Shown: positions 33,515-43,742 of the stretch, piece after piece | Layout: every line of letters begins with the position of its first letter | How positions within the stretch are numbered: position 1 is the stretch's first letter | Assembly (NCBI GenBank): GCA_029961685.1 | Contig: JARWKL010000009.1 | Coordinates: 22,625,237 to 22,689,236, forward strand | Length of the DNA: 64,000 bases | Reading direction: 5' to 3' | Source of the DNA: Aristolochia californica | Taxonomy: Eukaryota; Streptophyta; Magnoliopsida; Piperales; Aristolochiaceae | Notes under the pieces: generated by a model | Databases searched by the model: none | Seen by the model: only the letters and a program-made list of their open reading frames with translations | What the model was told of the DNA's origin: nothing | Made by a program: the position numbers and the translations under genes

Positions 33515-35194
33515 TCAGAAATATGTTTTCTGTCGACCCTCATGTGTGCTATCATGGAAAGAGGATAGAATGGTGTGAAGAAGTGGGGACGTGTGATGCA
33601 TAAAAATCTTGTTTTTGTATAGGATAAGACGATCCTGAATCGTCCAATAACTAGCTAATGTCCCTTGCTGAATATCTTGATATAATGAAATAAGTTCTGG
33701 ATATTGATGTATCTCCTCACAAATAAAATCCAACAAAAGTGAGCGTGGGTGGCTGAGAGCATAAATGTGTGGTTCTGGAATGTCCTGACGAGACAAAGCA
33801 TCAAACCCCAAATTTAAACTGCCTGGTTTATATTGAATTGTAAAATTGAAGCCCAAGAGTTTACTCAACCAGTGTTGCTGCGGTGATGTGGTGAGGCGTT
33901 GCTCAAGAAGATACTTGAGGGTGCAATGATCTGTACGAATCAGAAATGGTCGTCCCCATAGATAAGGCCGCCAATGTTGGATGGCTTTGGCTAACACAAC
34001 CAGTTCCCTCTCATATGCTGCTAACTTGTGGTGGTGTTGTCCCAATTGGCGGCTGAAATAAGCAATGGGGTGTCCCAGATGCTGTAACACTACATCAATA
34101 TCTCCTCTGGATGCATCACATTCCACCACAAAGGATTCATCAAAATCCGGTAGCTGTAGCACCGACGCTGAGGCTAAGGCCTCCTTTAACTGCTGAAAGG
34201 CATGTGCCACTGAGGGAGACCAGGTGAATGCATGTTTCTTGAGAAGGTTGTTGAGTGGTGCTGTTATCTGGCGATAAGTACGGATAAATTTTCTGTAATA
34301 TCCCACTAGGCCCAAAAATCCCCTTAAGGCGGTAAGGGAGGTGGGAGGAGGCCAATCGGTGACAGCTTGTATCTTACTCTGGTCAATCTTCACGCCCACT
34401 ACTGATATAATGTGGGCCAAATATGTGACTTCTGAAGTGCCCATAGAACATTTGGATTCATGCAAAACCAAATGATGGGAGCGTAGAATGATAAATACCT
34501 GATGGAGGTGTTGGAGATGTTCGTCCCAATTTGTGCTATATACCAAGATGTCATAAAAAAATACTAACACATATTTCCGTAGAAGTGAGGAAAACACCTC
34601 ATTCATAAGGGCCTAGAAGGTGGAGGGCGCATTCGAGAGACCAAAGGGCATGACGAGGAACTCGAAATGACCGTGGTGAGTGCAGAACGCAGTCTTCTCC
34701 AGATATGCAGGGTGAACTCTAATTTGATGATAGCCCAATTGCAAATCTAACTTGGTAAAAATCGTAGCACCATGAAACTCATCCACCAACTAGTCCACCA
34801 CTGGGATGGGGAACTTGTCTTTAATTGTATGGAAATTGAGTTGCCTGTAGTCGACACAAAACCTCCATGATTTATCCTTTTTGCTAACCAGTAACACAGG
34901 GGATGAGAAGGGAGACCTACTGGGCTAGATAACTCCCTGAGTGAGCATATTCAGGCACTGTCTTTCGATTTCATCTTTCTATATATGTGGGTAACGATAA
35001 GAACACACCACCACTGGATCAGTTCCCAACTTCAAACGTATGTGGTGATCATAGTGACGCATTGGTGGTAGACCAGTAGGGTCATTAAATAAATTGGCAA
35101 AGGTTGTAAGTAATGGAGATAACTTACAATCACCAGTGCTCTGAATCTGGAAAGTGTGAAGTGCGCTGGGCACCTGTGCCTTGGTACCCTGCAA
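33515..35194 (-). pseudogene. Gypsy element 6 reverse transcriptase and RNase H
   Basis: The 363-codon frame 34606-33515 starts at 'MNEVFSSLLRKYVLVFFYD' (again F-F-Y-D) and runs through 'LRGFLGLVGYYRKFIRTY', the RNase H ('VECDASRGDIDVVLQH', 'RTDHCTLKYLL') to the integrase linker. The N-terminal palm (34620-35194) is broken by several stops, and '[11 protein letters not shown]' shows the usual S changed. Confidence 0.9.
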
Positions 35195-35206
35195 TGTAAT
35201 TTGGCC

Positions 35207-35740
35207 CTATTGTGCTGTAAATGTCATAGTCCGAGCTTGAAAACCCCACAATATAGGGCCTAATAGCTGAAGCCATTTTACCCCGAGCACCAAATCAAAT
35301 CCTGCTAAAGGAATGACTAGTAAGTCAGCCTTAAATGAATGTTCCTCAATAGTAAAAGGGGTGGCTGCACATAACCCAACACTAGCAATTTTAGCCCCAT
35401 TGGCCACTACACCGAGAGACCCTTTTGCTGTTTGATTTCTAATCCCAATTTTTTCACTGCGGGCTCACTGATAAAATTATGTGTGCTGCCAGAATCAACT
35501 AAAGCAAGTAACTGGAGATGGTGTAACTTGGCCTTTACCTGCATGGTATTAGAACTATGCAGGCCATGCATGGCATGGAGGGAGAGCTCTGGTTCTTGCT
35601 ATTCCTCTTCAACAATATCATCTTTAGGAAGCACTTCTGAACCCTCTTTCCAAAGTTCTATACTGAATAATCTTTTGCAGGTATGTCTTGGGAGAAATTG
35701 TTCCTCATAATTAAAACAGAGGCCCTTGGTCTTTCTTGTC
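35207..35740 (-). pseudogene. Gypsy element 6 zinc knuckle and protease
   Basis: Zinc knuckle 'CFNYEEQFLPRHTCKRLF' has tyrosine for the second cysteine. The protease site 'LLALVDSGSTHNFISE' type reading lies near 35480-35520. 'AGFDLVLGVKWLQLLGPILW' follows at 35240-35310. Stops separate the parts. Confidence 0.85.
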
Positions 35741-35749
35741 TCCATTTCC

Positions 35750-35777
35750 TGTTTAGTCAAGAATTTACGTGGAAGAT

Positions 35778-35815
<38 letters not shown>

Positions 35816-36765
35816 GGGGGGGGGGGGGGGGGGGGGGGCGGGGCGCACATTTGTAGACTGCTCTGCACGGTTAGGGGCTGAAGAGCCAAAATGTGGCCCA
35901 AGTGCAGTACTCGGTAGTCTGTTGGTCCAAAAGGGTTTTTGGCCTAATGATTCCTCAGAACTCTTTGTTTCTGTTCCACAGCCTTGGCATAATTCATGGC
36001 TGAATCCAAGTCTATAGGACCAAGTAATTCCACTTCCAAGCGAAACCGACTCGGTCAATCCCACATTAAAGATCTGAACATGCAGGTGAGGAGGAACAAA
36101 TTCACTCGCTCGGGCCAACCTTTCCTGAAATATTTTCTGGTACAATTCTAAAGTGCCAGTCTGTTTATAGTTGATCAATTCCTCCACTGGATTGCTACTA
36201 GTTGGAGCTCCAAACCTCATCTGGCAAGCATGTTTAAAATTTTGCCAATCCTGAGTTGAATGGACATTTCGGTAGCGATGGAACCACATGAGCGCTTCAT
36301 CGAGCAGGTGGTAGGTGGCCAACGTGACCTTGTCCACATCCAACGTTTGTTGATGATAGAAAAATTGCTCACATTTTGTGAACCAAAGTAAAGGATCCTT
36401 TGAGCCATCATATGTAGGAAAATTGAGTTTATAGTACCTGGGAACCGTAGTTGGTCCCTATGCGTGAGCAGCCATAGGAAGAGTTTGTGGGCGTAGTGGT
36501 GGTGGTGGTGGTGGTGGTGGCGTGAAGTGTGGTTGGTTTGCTGCCAGTGGTTGAGAGTTTGTAGCTGGTGGTGGTGCGGTCGATTGAAGTGCTGCAAGCT
36601 GACGGATTACGGTTTGGAGAGAAGATTCCAGCTTGTGCAATGTATTATGGATGTTTGTAATTTCAGCACCTTGATGTGTGGACCTTTGTTGAAGATCTTA
36701 AAGCACTTAACGTATCTCCTCTGGAGAAGAGGAGTCACCGAGGGTGGACCTGTCTGATACCATGT
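35750..36765 (-). pseudogene. Gypsy element 6 gag with microsatellite expansions
   Basis: Gag core is open at 36343-35990 ('MDVDKVTLATYHLLDEALMW' to 'HLHVQIFNVGLTE'). The N-terminal coiled coil lies near 36600-36720. The linker carries a GGT repeat (about 36497-36520) coding polyproline or polyhistidine by frame. A GT run joined to a G run (35779-35838) sits where relatives have only 'GTGTGTGGAGGC'. Confidence 0.87.
35779..35838. repeat. Compound microsatellite (GT)n(G)n
   Basis: About 18 GT units run directly into about 23 G. It is a local expansion of a short GT-rich word present in the same place of elements 1 and 7 (near 20863 and 60645). Confidence 0.9.
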
Positions 36766-37359
36766 TGTTAGGATTCTCACGAGTAGGGGTGGCATCGAGC
36801 CGAGCCGAGCCCGAACCTGCTTATGTTTGAGTCGAGCTTGATTTAAATATTTTGAGCTGAGCTTCGAGCCGAGCCTCGTCTCGAGCCTAAAATTGTTATC
36901 GAGTTCGAGCCCAACGAGTTTGAGCCGAGCTTCGAGCCGAGCTCGAGCCTCAACATACATTTAAAACTTTTCAAAAAATATATATCGAATAAAATGTATA
37001 TAAAATTATGCATACATTTTACATAAAATTGGGTATGACCTTTACATAAAATTGGGCATAACCTCTACTTAAAATTGAGCATAATATATATAATAATTGT
37101 ATAAAATTCGGCATGACCTCTACTTAAAATTGGGCATAATAAATATACATAATACCTGCATAAACACTCCATAAACACTCCATAAAATTGTTTATACATT
37201 CCATAAACACTTCATGAAATTGTTTATACACTCCATAAAATAATCTAAACACTCCATATACTACATAACATTATAAATAAACTCCATACAATAATCAAAC
37301 ACAACAAAATTAAATAAAATATCACTATCAATTTACAATCACCCAAATAAAAACTATAA

Positions 37360-37893
37360 ATCCTTTAAATAAAATCCTATTACTATTACAGACTTACTAA
37401 AAAATTACAAGAAATATTTTAAATTTTTCTTAGGAAAGTTAAATGGACCTCTTATTGCCTTTTCTAAGGAAATAAATAAAAATTAATAATTAATCTAATA
37501 TATTATTATACTTATCGATAAATTTTTAATCATAAAAAATGTTAAACACAAAATTGCTATGAAAATTGCCTCATGCTCAAAGTATTATATCATCAATTGT
37601 CAAATACTTATTCAAAATTTTTCTATATGGTTTTCTAACCCTTTTTGGCAAGAAAATCTTACTTGGAAAATTATATGATTTTTTAAAAAGAATTTATAAT
37701 TAGAAAAATATTTTGAAAAAATATGAGGCACTAATGGTCCCTATATTTCTATTAAAAATGTATTTTCAACATTTATTGAAAAAACCACTAATAGTCTCTA
37801 GAAACGTATTTCTACTAAAATATCTTTTCAATTTATTTAAGAGCCATGAGGAAGGGACAAAGAGTTTTTTTTCCTTGTTTATGATCTTGCACG
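37360..37893. repeat. Internal direct repeat of the hAT element, copy 1
   Basis: It shares long stretches ('GGAAAGTTAAATGGACCT', 'ATATTATTATACTTATCGAT', 'CTTACTTGGAAAATTATATG') in the same order with 38150-38640. It ends at 'ATGATCTTGCACG', directly followed by a second TAGGGGTGGC (37894), which looks like another transposon end. Confidence 0.8.
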
Positions 37894-38149
37894 TAGGGGT
37901 GGCTCTGAATAAATTATATATAAAATTATGTATACATTTTTAAAAAATATAATGATAGGGCCGGTTCAGGATTTAATTTCAATAATGGATTAAAATGCAC
38001 CAATATTAATATTTTTTACTCCAATTGTTGTCTAGCTTGTTTTGTAATTTTTGAATCTGGCCATAATTTATTATGGCGTCCTTAGTGCCCCTAGATAAAA
38101 ATTTATATTCTAGGAAAAACTAAAAATATTTTTCCTATGATACATATTC

Positions 38150-38640
38150 CCAAAAAAACCTTTAAATAAAATCTTATTACTATTAGTGACTTATTAGAAA
38201 ATTACAAGAAATATTTCAAAATTTTCTTAGGAAAGTTAAATGGACCTTTTATTGTCTCTTCTAGGGAAGTAAATAAAAATTAATTATCAATCTAATATAT
38301 TATTATACTTATCGATAAAATTTAATTAAATAAAATATCAAACACAAAATTGCAATGAAAATTGCTTCATGCTAAAAGTATTACAACATCAACTGTTAAA
38401 TACTTATTCAAAAATTTTCTATACAGTTTTTTACCCCATATTGGTACAAAAAATCTTACTTAGAAAATTATATGATTTTTAATAAAAAATTTCAATTAGA
38501 AAAACATACATGAGACACTAATAGTTTATAGAAAATTATTTCTATAAAATTTATTTTTAATTTTTTCCAGAGGAAAATATTTTTTTATTTTTTTTATTTT
38601 ATGATCTCGCATGTGCGAAATAGCACGTGCGAGATCATCT
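38150..38640. repeat. Internal direct repeat of the hAT element, copy 2
   Basis: This is the second copy of 37360-37893, with about one base in ten changed by eye. It ends in a near-perfect hairpin (38602-38639; arms ATGATCTCGCAYGTGC, 15 of 16 pairs, loop GAAATA). Confidence 0.8.
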
Positions 38641-39010
38641 TCTCGCGAGGGAAGGGGGAGATTATTTCTCCCCTATTTTGGTTTTCCACCGAGACGACGC
38701 GGAGGGAAGGGGGTTACGGCGCCGGGGAGGACCTATCGTCGCGGATGACGGCCACGACGGAGTTGGCGGCGACGGAAGCGGCGGTGACGGAAATAGAGGC
38801 GACGGCGAGGAGAGGAAGAAATCGAACGGACGGCCACAGAGGCGGCCGGCGAGCAGCTGCGATGGCGGTATAGACGCCGGCGAATAGCTACGACGGCGGT
38901 AGAGGCGGCGACAACAACAGATGGGAGGGATCGGCGGTGACGAGGGGGGAGGAAATTTTTTTCCCCCCCTCGCTTTCGCTACCGCTCCCACTCCCGCTCC
39001 CCCGCTCGCT
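38640..39010. other. GC-rich island inside the hAT element
   Basis: About 370 bases rich in CG and GGCGG/CGACG words stand out against AT-rich surroundings. It is open in several frames (for example 38627-38887 plus and 38991-38662 minus), but only with low-complexity arginine, glycine or proline text. It may be a captured gene 5' end or promoter; no protein family is recognised. Confidence 0.55.
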
Positions 39011-39602
39011 CGCGACCCGTTACCGAGTCATACCGATCTGACTCATTTTGAGCCGGCTCACGAGCCGACGAACCGACGAACCGAACCTAGCTTCGGTCGA
39101 GCTCGGCTCGTTAAGGTAAATGAGCCAATTTCGGTGCTCGAGCTCGTTAAATGACGAATTGAACTGAGCCGATACCGAGCCGAACCGAGCAGGCTCGGTT
39201 CGAAGCCACCCCTACTCACGAGCCATGGATCTTGTCACCCTCCTCTCTTCTCATCCTTCCATTGCTTTGCTTGACGTAGGGATAGATTGATGGAATGATG
39301 TAGGAAGAAATTCGGAAATAGGATTTGGGGAAAAGGGGGAGAGCTTGAAGGAGCTCTCGACCTGTTATCTAAATTACTCTAGGCTAATTTACTAATTCAA
39401 TCGCTACCTTTCATTAACCTAGTCGTCCCCTTAAATAGGGTTGAGGACGCCAAATACACTTCAGACCTTGGGTCACTGGTTCAAGCCAAATAAATTGTAA
39501 ACCAAACCAAACCAAAATCAATTACATGAAAATTGAAAATCACATTAATTAATTCCTACGCCTGCTGGTAACATATGATGTTATTGAGTCCATAACAGTT
39601 TT

Positions 39603-39827
39603 CCTCCCCTCTTTGGGCTGGGGTTGAGTTTCTTCCAACCGGAAGATCCGCAAGTATACTTGAGAGTCTGTCGATTTGGAGGCTAAGAGTTGGGATTTGT
39701 TCCAATTCTTGGCTGATATGAGCAAACCTCACCTCATTTTTGGCCTGTGCATTAAGCACCTTGACAACCATTTCTCTTAGGTCGTCACTGCTAGAATCCC
39801 CCATATTACCCTGTTCTGATACCAAGT
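39603..39827 (-). pseudogene. Gypsy element 5 gag, N-terminal part
   Basis: It reads 'MVSEQGNMGDSSSDDLREMV' from the primer site (TTGGTATCAGAACAG on the minus strand) and a leucine-rich coiled coil to 'LADLPVGRNSTPAQRGEE', where element 6 cuts in. Upstream in the LTR the frame continues back to 'RRVTRSLT' before a TGA stop, echoing the LTR-encoded gag starts of families A and B. Confidence 0.85.
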
Positions 39828-40249
39828 TGTTATGGTCCTAGGTCAGGGATCTTGTAACACGGCGTTGAGAAGGATAATTCAATGTTTATAGCACGATTTC
39901 TTCTCTGTCAATGTCACTCTCGAATTCAAAAACGGGAAAAGAGATAGAATCAGATTCGTAAGGGAACCTGTAACCCTAGGTTCTTTTAGGAGAACGCACA
40001 CCCTAGAACTCTTTAAGGAGAACTCCCAATCCCGTGTTTAACCTAAAATCAGACTTACTTCTTTCATTCTCTTTTCCCTCTAAGTAGGGTTCACGCAAAC
40101 AGAGTTCAAGATGAAGAATTAAAATTATGCCCTACGACATACTAACTAATAAATTTAATGAAAAATGAAATAAAAGCAATTAACTGAATAATTAAATGGC
40201 TCAGCCATGCCACCTTTGAATGACTCAGTTTGCTATTGAGTCCTCAACA
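39828..40249 (-). repeat. 5' LTR of gypsy element 5
   Basis: This 422-bp LTR is equal in length to its partner at 26921-27342. It runs TGTTATGGTCCTAGG...TCCTCAACA. Confidence 0.92.
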
Positions 40250-41259
40250 GCTGGCCAAAGAAGAAAGAGTACTTAGTTTGGCTAGATCATAGATTCCAAA
40301 ATCTGTCAGATTTGTTTTCTCAAAAGAAGTATATTTTATGAACAAAAATTATACCTGGATGAAAGTTCTTGAAGTTTAGTTTCATAAGGAGAAGTTTTCA
40401 TGTCAATCTGATTTATATTTAAGGAGATATTTGCTTTGAAGTTAGCAAAGGTCTTAATACAGATTAAAGAGAATCAAGAGAACACAAAAGATTCAAGAAC
40501 GAATATTTTTATGTAAAATTTGATTTCAAATTAAAGATATTTGAGTCTAATTTCTTGATCAACAAAGCGTTTGGGATTGTGAACCATATTTTTGGAGATA
40601 TTGATATCAAAAGTAGGAAAACTTCCTTGTTCAGAGATGGACTTGCAAGCGTATTATTTCATGTGCCCTTATTAAGGACTTTCATTATTTGGTACATGTT
40701 ATTTGGGCATTGGCCCATATCCGTTGTTGTTATTGTGTCTCTTTGACTAAGACATTATTATGGAAGAAGAACTCCTCGATTGCTGACTATTGTTAGCATT
40801 GCTTACTCTGATGAAGATTTGAATAATGAACGTTGTGGCCCCATCATCTTATCTTCCTTTGATTCACATTATCATGTTATTTTTATTTGGCATACTCACT
40901 CTTATCGTCCTTTATTTGACTCTCACTTACCCCTTTGGCCAAACCCTTTTGAAGCATTGCTTTTGTTGGTCCCTTTTATTTATATGGGTGTTTGGAGTCC
41001 ATTGAGACTTTTTATTGGTACCTGTGGGTCTTTTATTGTCATCTTGTGAATGACAAACATTACCCACTTTAGTAATTTTTATCACTATATTTGTTCGAAA
41101 TCCTTTGAGTTTGGTTTCAACTAATATTTTATAACCTTTTTCTACCTTTGAGAGTTGGTGCCCGGTGTTGGGACATCATAATGGAGGAGATTATTACTAC
41201 ATCTATATTATTTGGTTCAAGTTGGGATCATTGCCATTACCTCCCGTTTTGAGAGGGAG
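40250..41259 (+). other. 3' part of element F body (no gene seen)
   Basis: One kilobase runs from the element 5 target repeat to the purine tract before the F 3' LTR. Two open frames (40555-40746 and 40780-41049) give no recognisable protein. It ends in GAGAGGGAG (41251-41259). Confidence 0.6.
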
Positions 41260-41466
41260 TGTTGAAGAGAAGATATGGAAGGCTCTTACAGGAGTCGCAC
41301 AGTAAGAAGTCTCACAGAGCTAGAATTAATATGAATTTCACAAAAGGAGGTCTCTCAAAAGAGTCTTAGTTTAAAGTTATTTTAGTTATGTTAGCCTTCT
41401 ATTTATGTTGAGTTATTAAATTATTCTAGGACTTTGTTGAGTTATTAAATTATGCTAGGACTGTGT
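41260..41466 (+). repeat. 3' LTR of element F, truncated
   Basis: It begins TGTTGAAGAGAAGATATGG and follows the 5' LTR for about 200 bases. A short stretch ('GAGTTATTAAATTATKCTAGGACT') is locally duplicated at 41413-41461. It then switches to the LTR of element G; the TATA box and 3' third are missing. Confidence 0.82.
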
Positions 41467-41789
41467 TGGTCGCGAATCGAATAGGGGGGGGGGGGATTTT
41501 ATTGATGTTTCATTAAGGGCAGTTCAGGGATTTTACTCATGTATCGTGGTTACCCTAATTTTCTCTTTATAATTGAGGGGCGCAAATATTAGGGTTTCAT
41601 CATCTTTATCCGAGGAGCATCTTGACTTGCAGTCCAAGAGGTTAGAGAGAAACACCTGTAAGTGTGCAATTTCTCTTGTAAACTATTTCATCTTCATAGT
41701 GGATTATTGCAACGACGGAAGACAGGACATAGTCTTACCTTTAGGCAAACCTGTATGAATCTTGTTGTCTTTATTTCATGCTTGCTTTT
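41467..41789 (+). repeat. 5' LTR of copia element G, first piece
   Basis: It follows the 1086-1493 LTR from 'CGCGAATC' to 'CATGCTTGCTTTT', with 'CTTGTAAACTATTTCATC' identical in both. It is interrupted by copia element 3 after the target word CTTTT. Confidence 0.85.
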
Positions 41790-42179
41790 TGTAGAATTTA
41801 GGATCACATGAAAGGAACTTTAGATCAACAAGAAAGAAGAAGAAGAAGAAGAGAGAAGGAGAAGAGAAGAAGAAGAACGTGGAAGAAGAGAGTTTGGATT
41901 AAGGGAGAAGAGGTTGTGTCAAAAAGAAAAATGGGGGCTGGACGAATTTGTGGAAAGAGAGGAGAGTGCTTCAATGCCCTACCTCTTAGCCAATGCTTTT
42001 ATTTATAGTTTTACAATACCCTTAGGGCTACAACTTGATAAAACAAAAGACATAAAAAGAACACATATTTACACTTTTATGTCATCTTTATGGAAAGTAC
42101 CATATTTTACATATATGCCACTCCTTTGACGTGTGGGCTTCTTGTCTTGAGCTTGTGGGCTTGAGCCCATCTTCCAACA
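41790..42179 (-). repeat. 3' LTR of copia element 3
   Basis: The 390-bp LTR runs TGTAGAATTTAGG...CTTCCAACA on the plus strand. A long purine run (AAGAAGAAG) near its left side corresponds to the pyrimidine-rich end of the copia element 2 LTR. Confidence 0.95.
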
Positions 42180-42186
42180 ATCCCCC

Positions 42187-42698
42187 TCAAGCTGGAGGAG
42201 AAAAGACATCATAAATACCCAGCTTGCCACATATAAACGATAGGATTTTAGATGTAACGGGTTTAGTGAGAATATCAGCTACTTGCTCTTGAGATGACAC
42301 ATGTTTGAGAGAGATTATTCCTGCTTGAAACTTCTCCCATATAAAATGACAATCCACCTCAATATGTTTAGTTCTTTCATGAAAAACTGGATTTGAAGTG
42401 ATATGAATGGCTGCTTGATTATCACAATGCAGATTCATGGACCCCTTTTTATAAAAACCTAGTTCGGTAAGAAGGGTCCTAATCCATAAAAGTTCACTAA
42501 CGGTATGGCCATAGCTCTGTATTCTGCTTCAGCGCTAGATCTTGCAACCACATTTTGCTTCTTACTTTTCCATGTAACCAAGTTTCCCCCAACTAGAGTA
42601 CAATATCTTAATGTAGATTTTCTATCATCAGGAGATCCAGCCCAATCTGCATCTGAGAAGCCTTCTATGTTGAAGTGCCCATGTTGTTTATACAACAA
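42187..42698 (-). pseudogene. Copia element 3 RNase H
   Basis: Two frames (42698-42459 and 42438-42187) cover 'DADWAGSPDDRKSTLRYC', 'SSAEAEYRAMA', 'HCDNQAAIHI', 'ERTKHIEVDCHFIWEKF' and 'ILTKPVTSK'. One frameshift near 42510 and one break near 42450 separate them. Confidence 0.92.
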
Positions 42699-42740
42699 TC
42701 ATCTTCCTGGAGCTCCTTTTAGATAACGTAATATTCTCTC

Positions 42741-43620
42741 TTAAGCCTGCCAGTGGGTAATTTTTGGTTTGTGCATGAATTGACTCACCACACTTACAAC
42801 ATATGATATATCTGGCCTAGTTACCGTGAGATAAATCAGTTTTCCCACGAGTCTTTGATATTTTCCAATATCAATTTTTTCATTTGTGGCACATAATTTT
42901 AAATTTGTATCCATAGGTGTGTCACTTGGTCTACAACCCTTCATTCTTGTTTCTTCAAGGAGATCCAAGACATATTTCCTTTGAAACAATATTATCCCAT
43001 GTTTGGATTGAAGAACTTCTATACCCCAAAAATCTTTAAGCATACCAAGGTCTTTAGTCTTGAATTCCTGACATATCATCTGTTTCACCTCTTGTATGCT
43101 CAAAGCATCATCACCGGTTAAGATAATATCATCCACGTATATGGCCAATAATATTTTCCCTTTGACCGTATCTTTATAATATATGGAATGATCAATTGAG
43201 CACCAATGAAAACCAAACCGTAGGAGTGTTTGACGAAATTTATCAAACCAAGCCCGAAGGGACTGCTTAAGCCCATATAAAGACTTTTTTAACCGGCATA
43301 CTGACTCCCCCTCAACCACATAACTAGGTGGTTGAACCATATAAATTTTCTCACTGATATCACCATTTAAAAAAACATTTTTAACATCCAATTGATAGAC
43401 AGGCCATGAGGAGTTAGCAGCAATAGATAATATGATGCGTACCGAATTCAATTTTGCAACAGGAGAGAAGGTCTCCTCATAATCTATCCCATAGCACTGC
43501 GTATAGCCCTTAGCAACCAGTCGAGCTTTAAGACGATCAACCGATCAATCCGGATTATGTTTCACCGAAAAAACCCATCGACAACCAATTGGTCTTTTAC
43601 CTTTCGGGAGTGATGTTAAA
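42741..43620 (-). pseudogene. Copia element 3 reverse transcriptase
   Basis: A 236-codon clean frame (43451-42741) has 'YQLDVKNVFLNGD' (first aspartate), 'LYGLKQSLRAWFDKF', the intact Y-V-D-D in 'LAIYVDDIILTGDD' and 'GKLIYLTVTRPDISYVVSVV'. The N-terminal fingers (43452-43620, 'LPKGKRPIGCRW' type) have a stop. This is the best-kept reverse transcriptase in the window. Confidence 0.93.
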
Positions 43621-43742
43621 TACCAGGTTTGGTTTTCGTATAAGGCGTGCATTTCTTCATCCATAGCCACCTTCCATCTTGGATGTCTCAGGGCCTCTTG
43701 ATACGACTGTGGAACGGAAGTAGAAGAAAGGGACGCAAGAAA

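Larger units (their letters stand above)
36784..39214. mobile_element. Non-autonomous hAT-type DNA transposon
   Basis: The ends are TAGGGGTGGC...GCCACCCCTA, inverted over about 23 bases with two mismatches. An 8-bp target duplication CTCACGAG lies at 36776-36783 and 39215-39222. Both are diagnostic of hAT elements. The subterminal regions are packed with GAGCC/GGCTC words, as expected for transposase binding. The 2.4-kb body has no transposase. It holds an AT-rich direct repeat (37360-37893 against 38150-38640) and a GC-rich block (38640-39010). Confidence 0.93.
31560..39597 (-). mobile_element. Gypsy (chromovirus) element 6, family A, inserted in element 5 gag
   Basis: LTRs lie at 31560-31974 and 36766-39597 (the latter split by a hAT transposon). 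A perfect target duplication GTTTT lies at 31555-31559 and 39598-39602. The minus-strand gag-pol is older-looking than element 7. It contains a complete TRIM in its integrase and a GT/G microsatellite in gag. Confidence 0.95.
36766..39597 (-). repeat. 5' LTR of gypsy element 6, split by the hAT transposon
   Basis: The LTR begins TGTTAGGATTCTCACGAG (36766-36783), is interrupted, and resumes at 39223 (CCATGGATCTTG) to end GTCCATAACA at 39597. Joined length without the insert is about 393 bp. The primer site GATACCATGT lies just left (plus strand). Confidence 0.92.
26921..40249 (-). mobile_element. Gypsy (chromovirus) element 5, family C, split by element 6
   Basis: Two LTRs of exactly 422 bp (26921-27342 and 39828-40249) bracket a minus-strand gag-pol. 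Gypsy element 6 sits inside the gag gene. The flanks GTTGG (26916-26920) and GCTGG (40250-40254) are a 5-bp target repeat with one change. A TRIM remnant breaks the integrase. The element lies inside F. Confidence 0.93.
15017..41466 (+). mobile_element. Element F: small non-autonomous LTR retrotransposon, expanded by nested insertions
   Basis: The 5' LTR (15017-15340) is followed by a primer site. The 3' LTR starts at 41260 after a purine tract (GAGAGGGAG). Once copia element 2 and gypsy element 5 are removed, the body is only about 1.5 kb (15341-15531, 26624-26920, 40250-41259). It has no retroviral protein motif in any frame, so it depended on enzymes of other elements. The 3' LTR is truncated and its flank is lost at a junction with element G, so no target duplication can be paired (the left flank is GCATG, 15012-15016). 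Confidence 0.75.

Noticed and set aside
35769..36017. Cysteine/valine and glycine repeat protein on the plus strand
   Set aside because: It is only the translation of the GT/G microsatellite in the antisense of element 6 gag.
38601..38991. Possible gene in the GC-rich block of the hAT element
   Set aside because: Several overlapping frames on both strands have low-complexity text and no domain; kept only as a possible captured fragment.
41808..42008. Arginine/lysine/glutamate-rich frame 'QERRRRRREKEKRRRRTW'
   Set aside because: It is the purine-rich end of the copia element 3 LTR read antisense.
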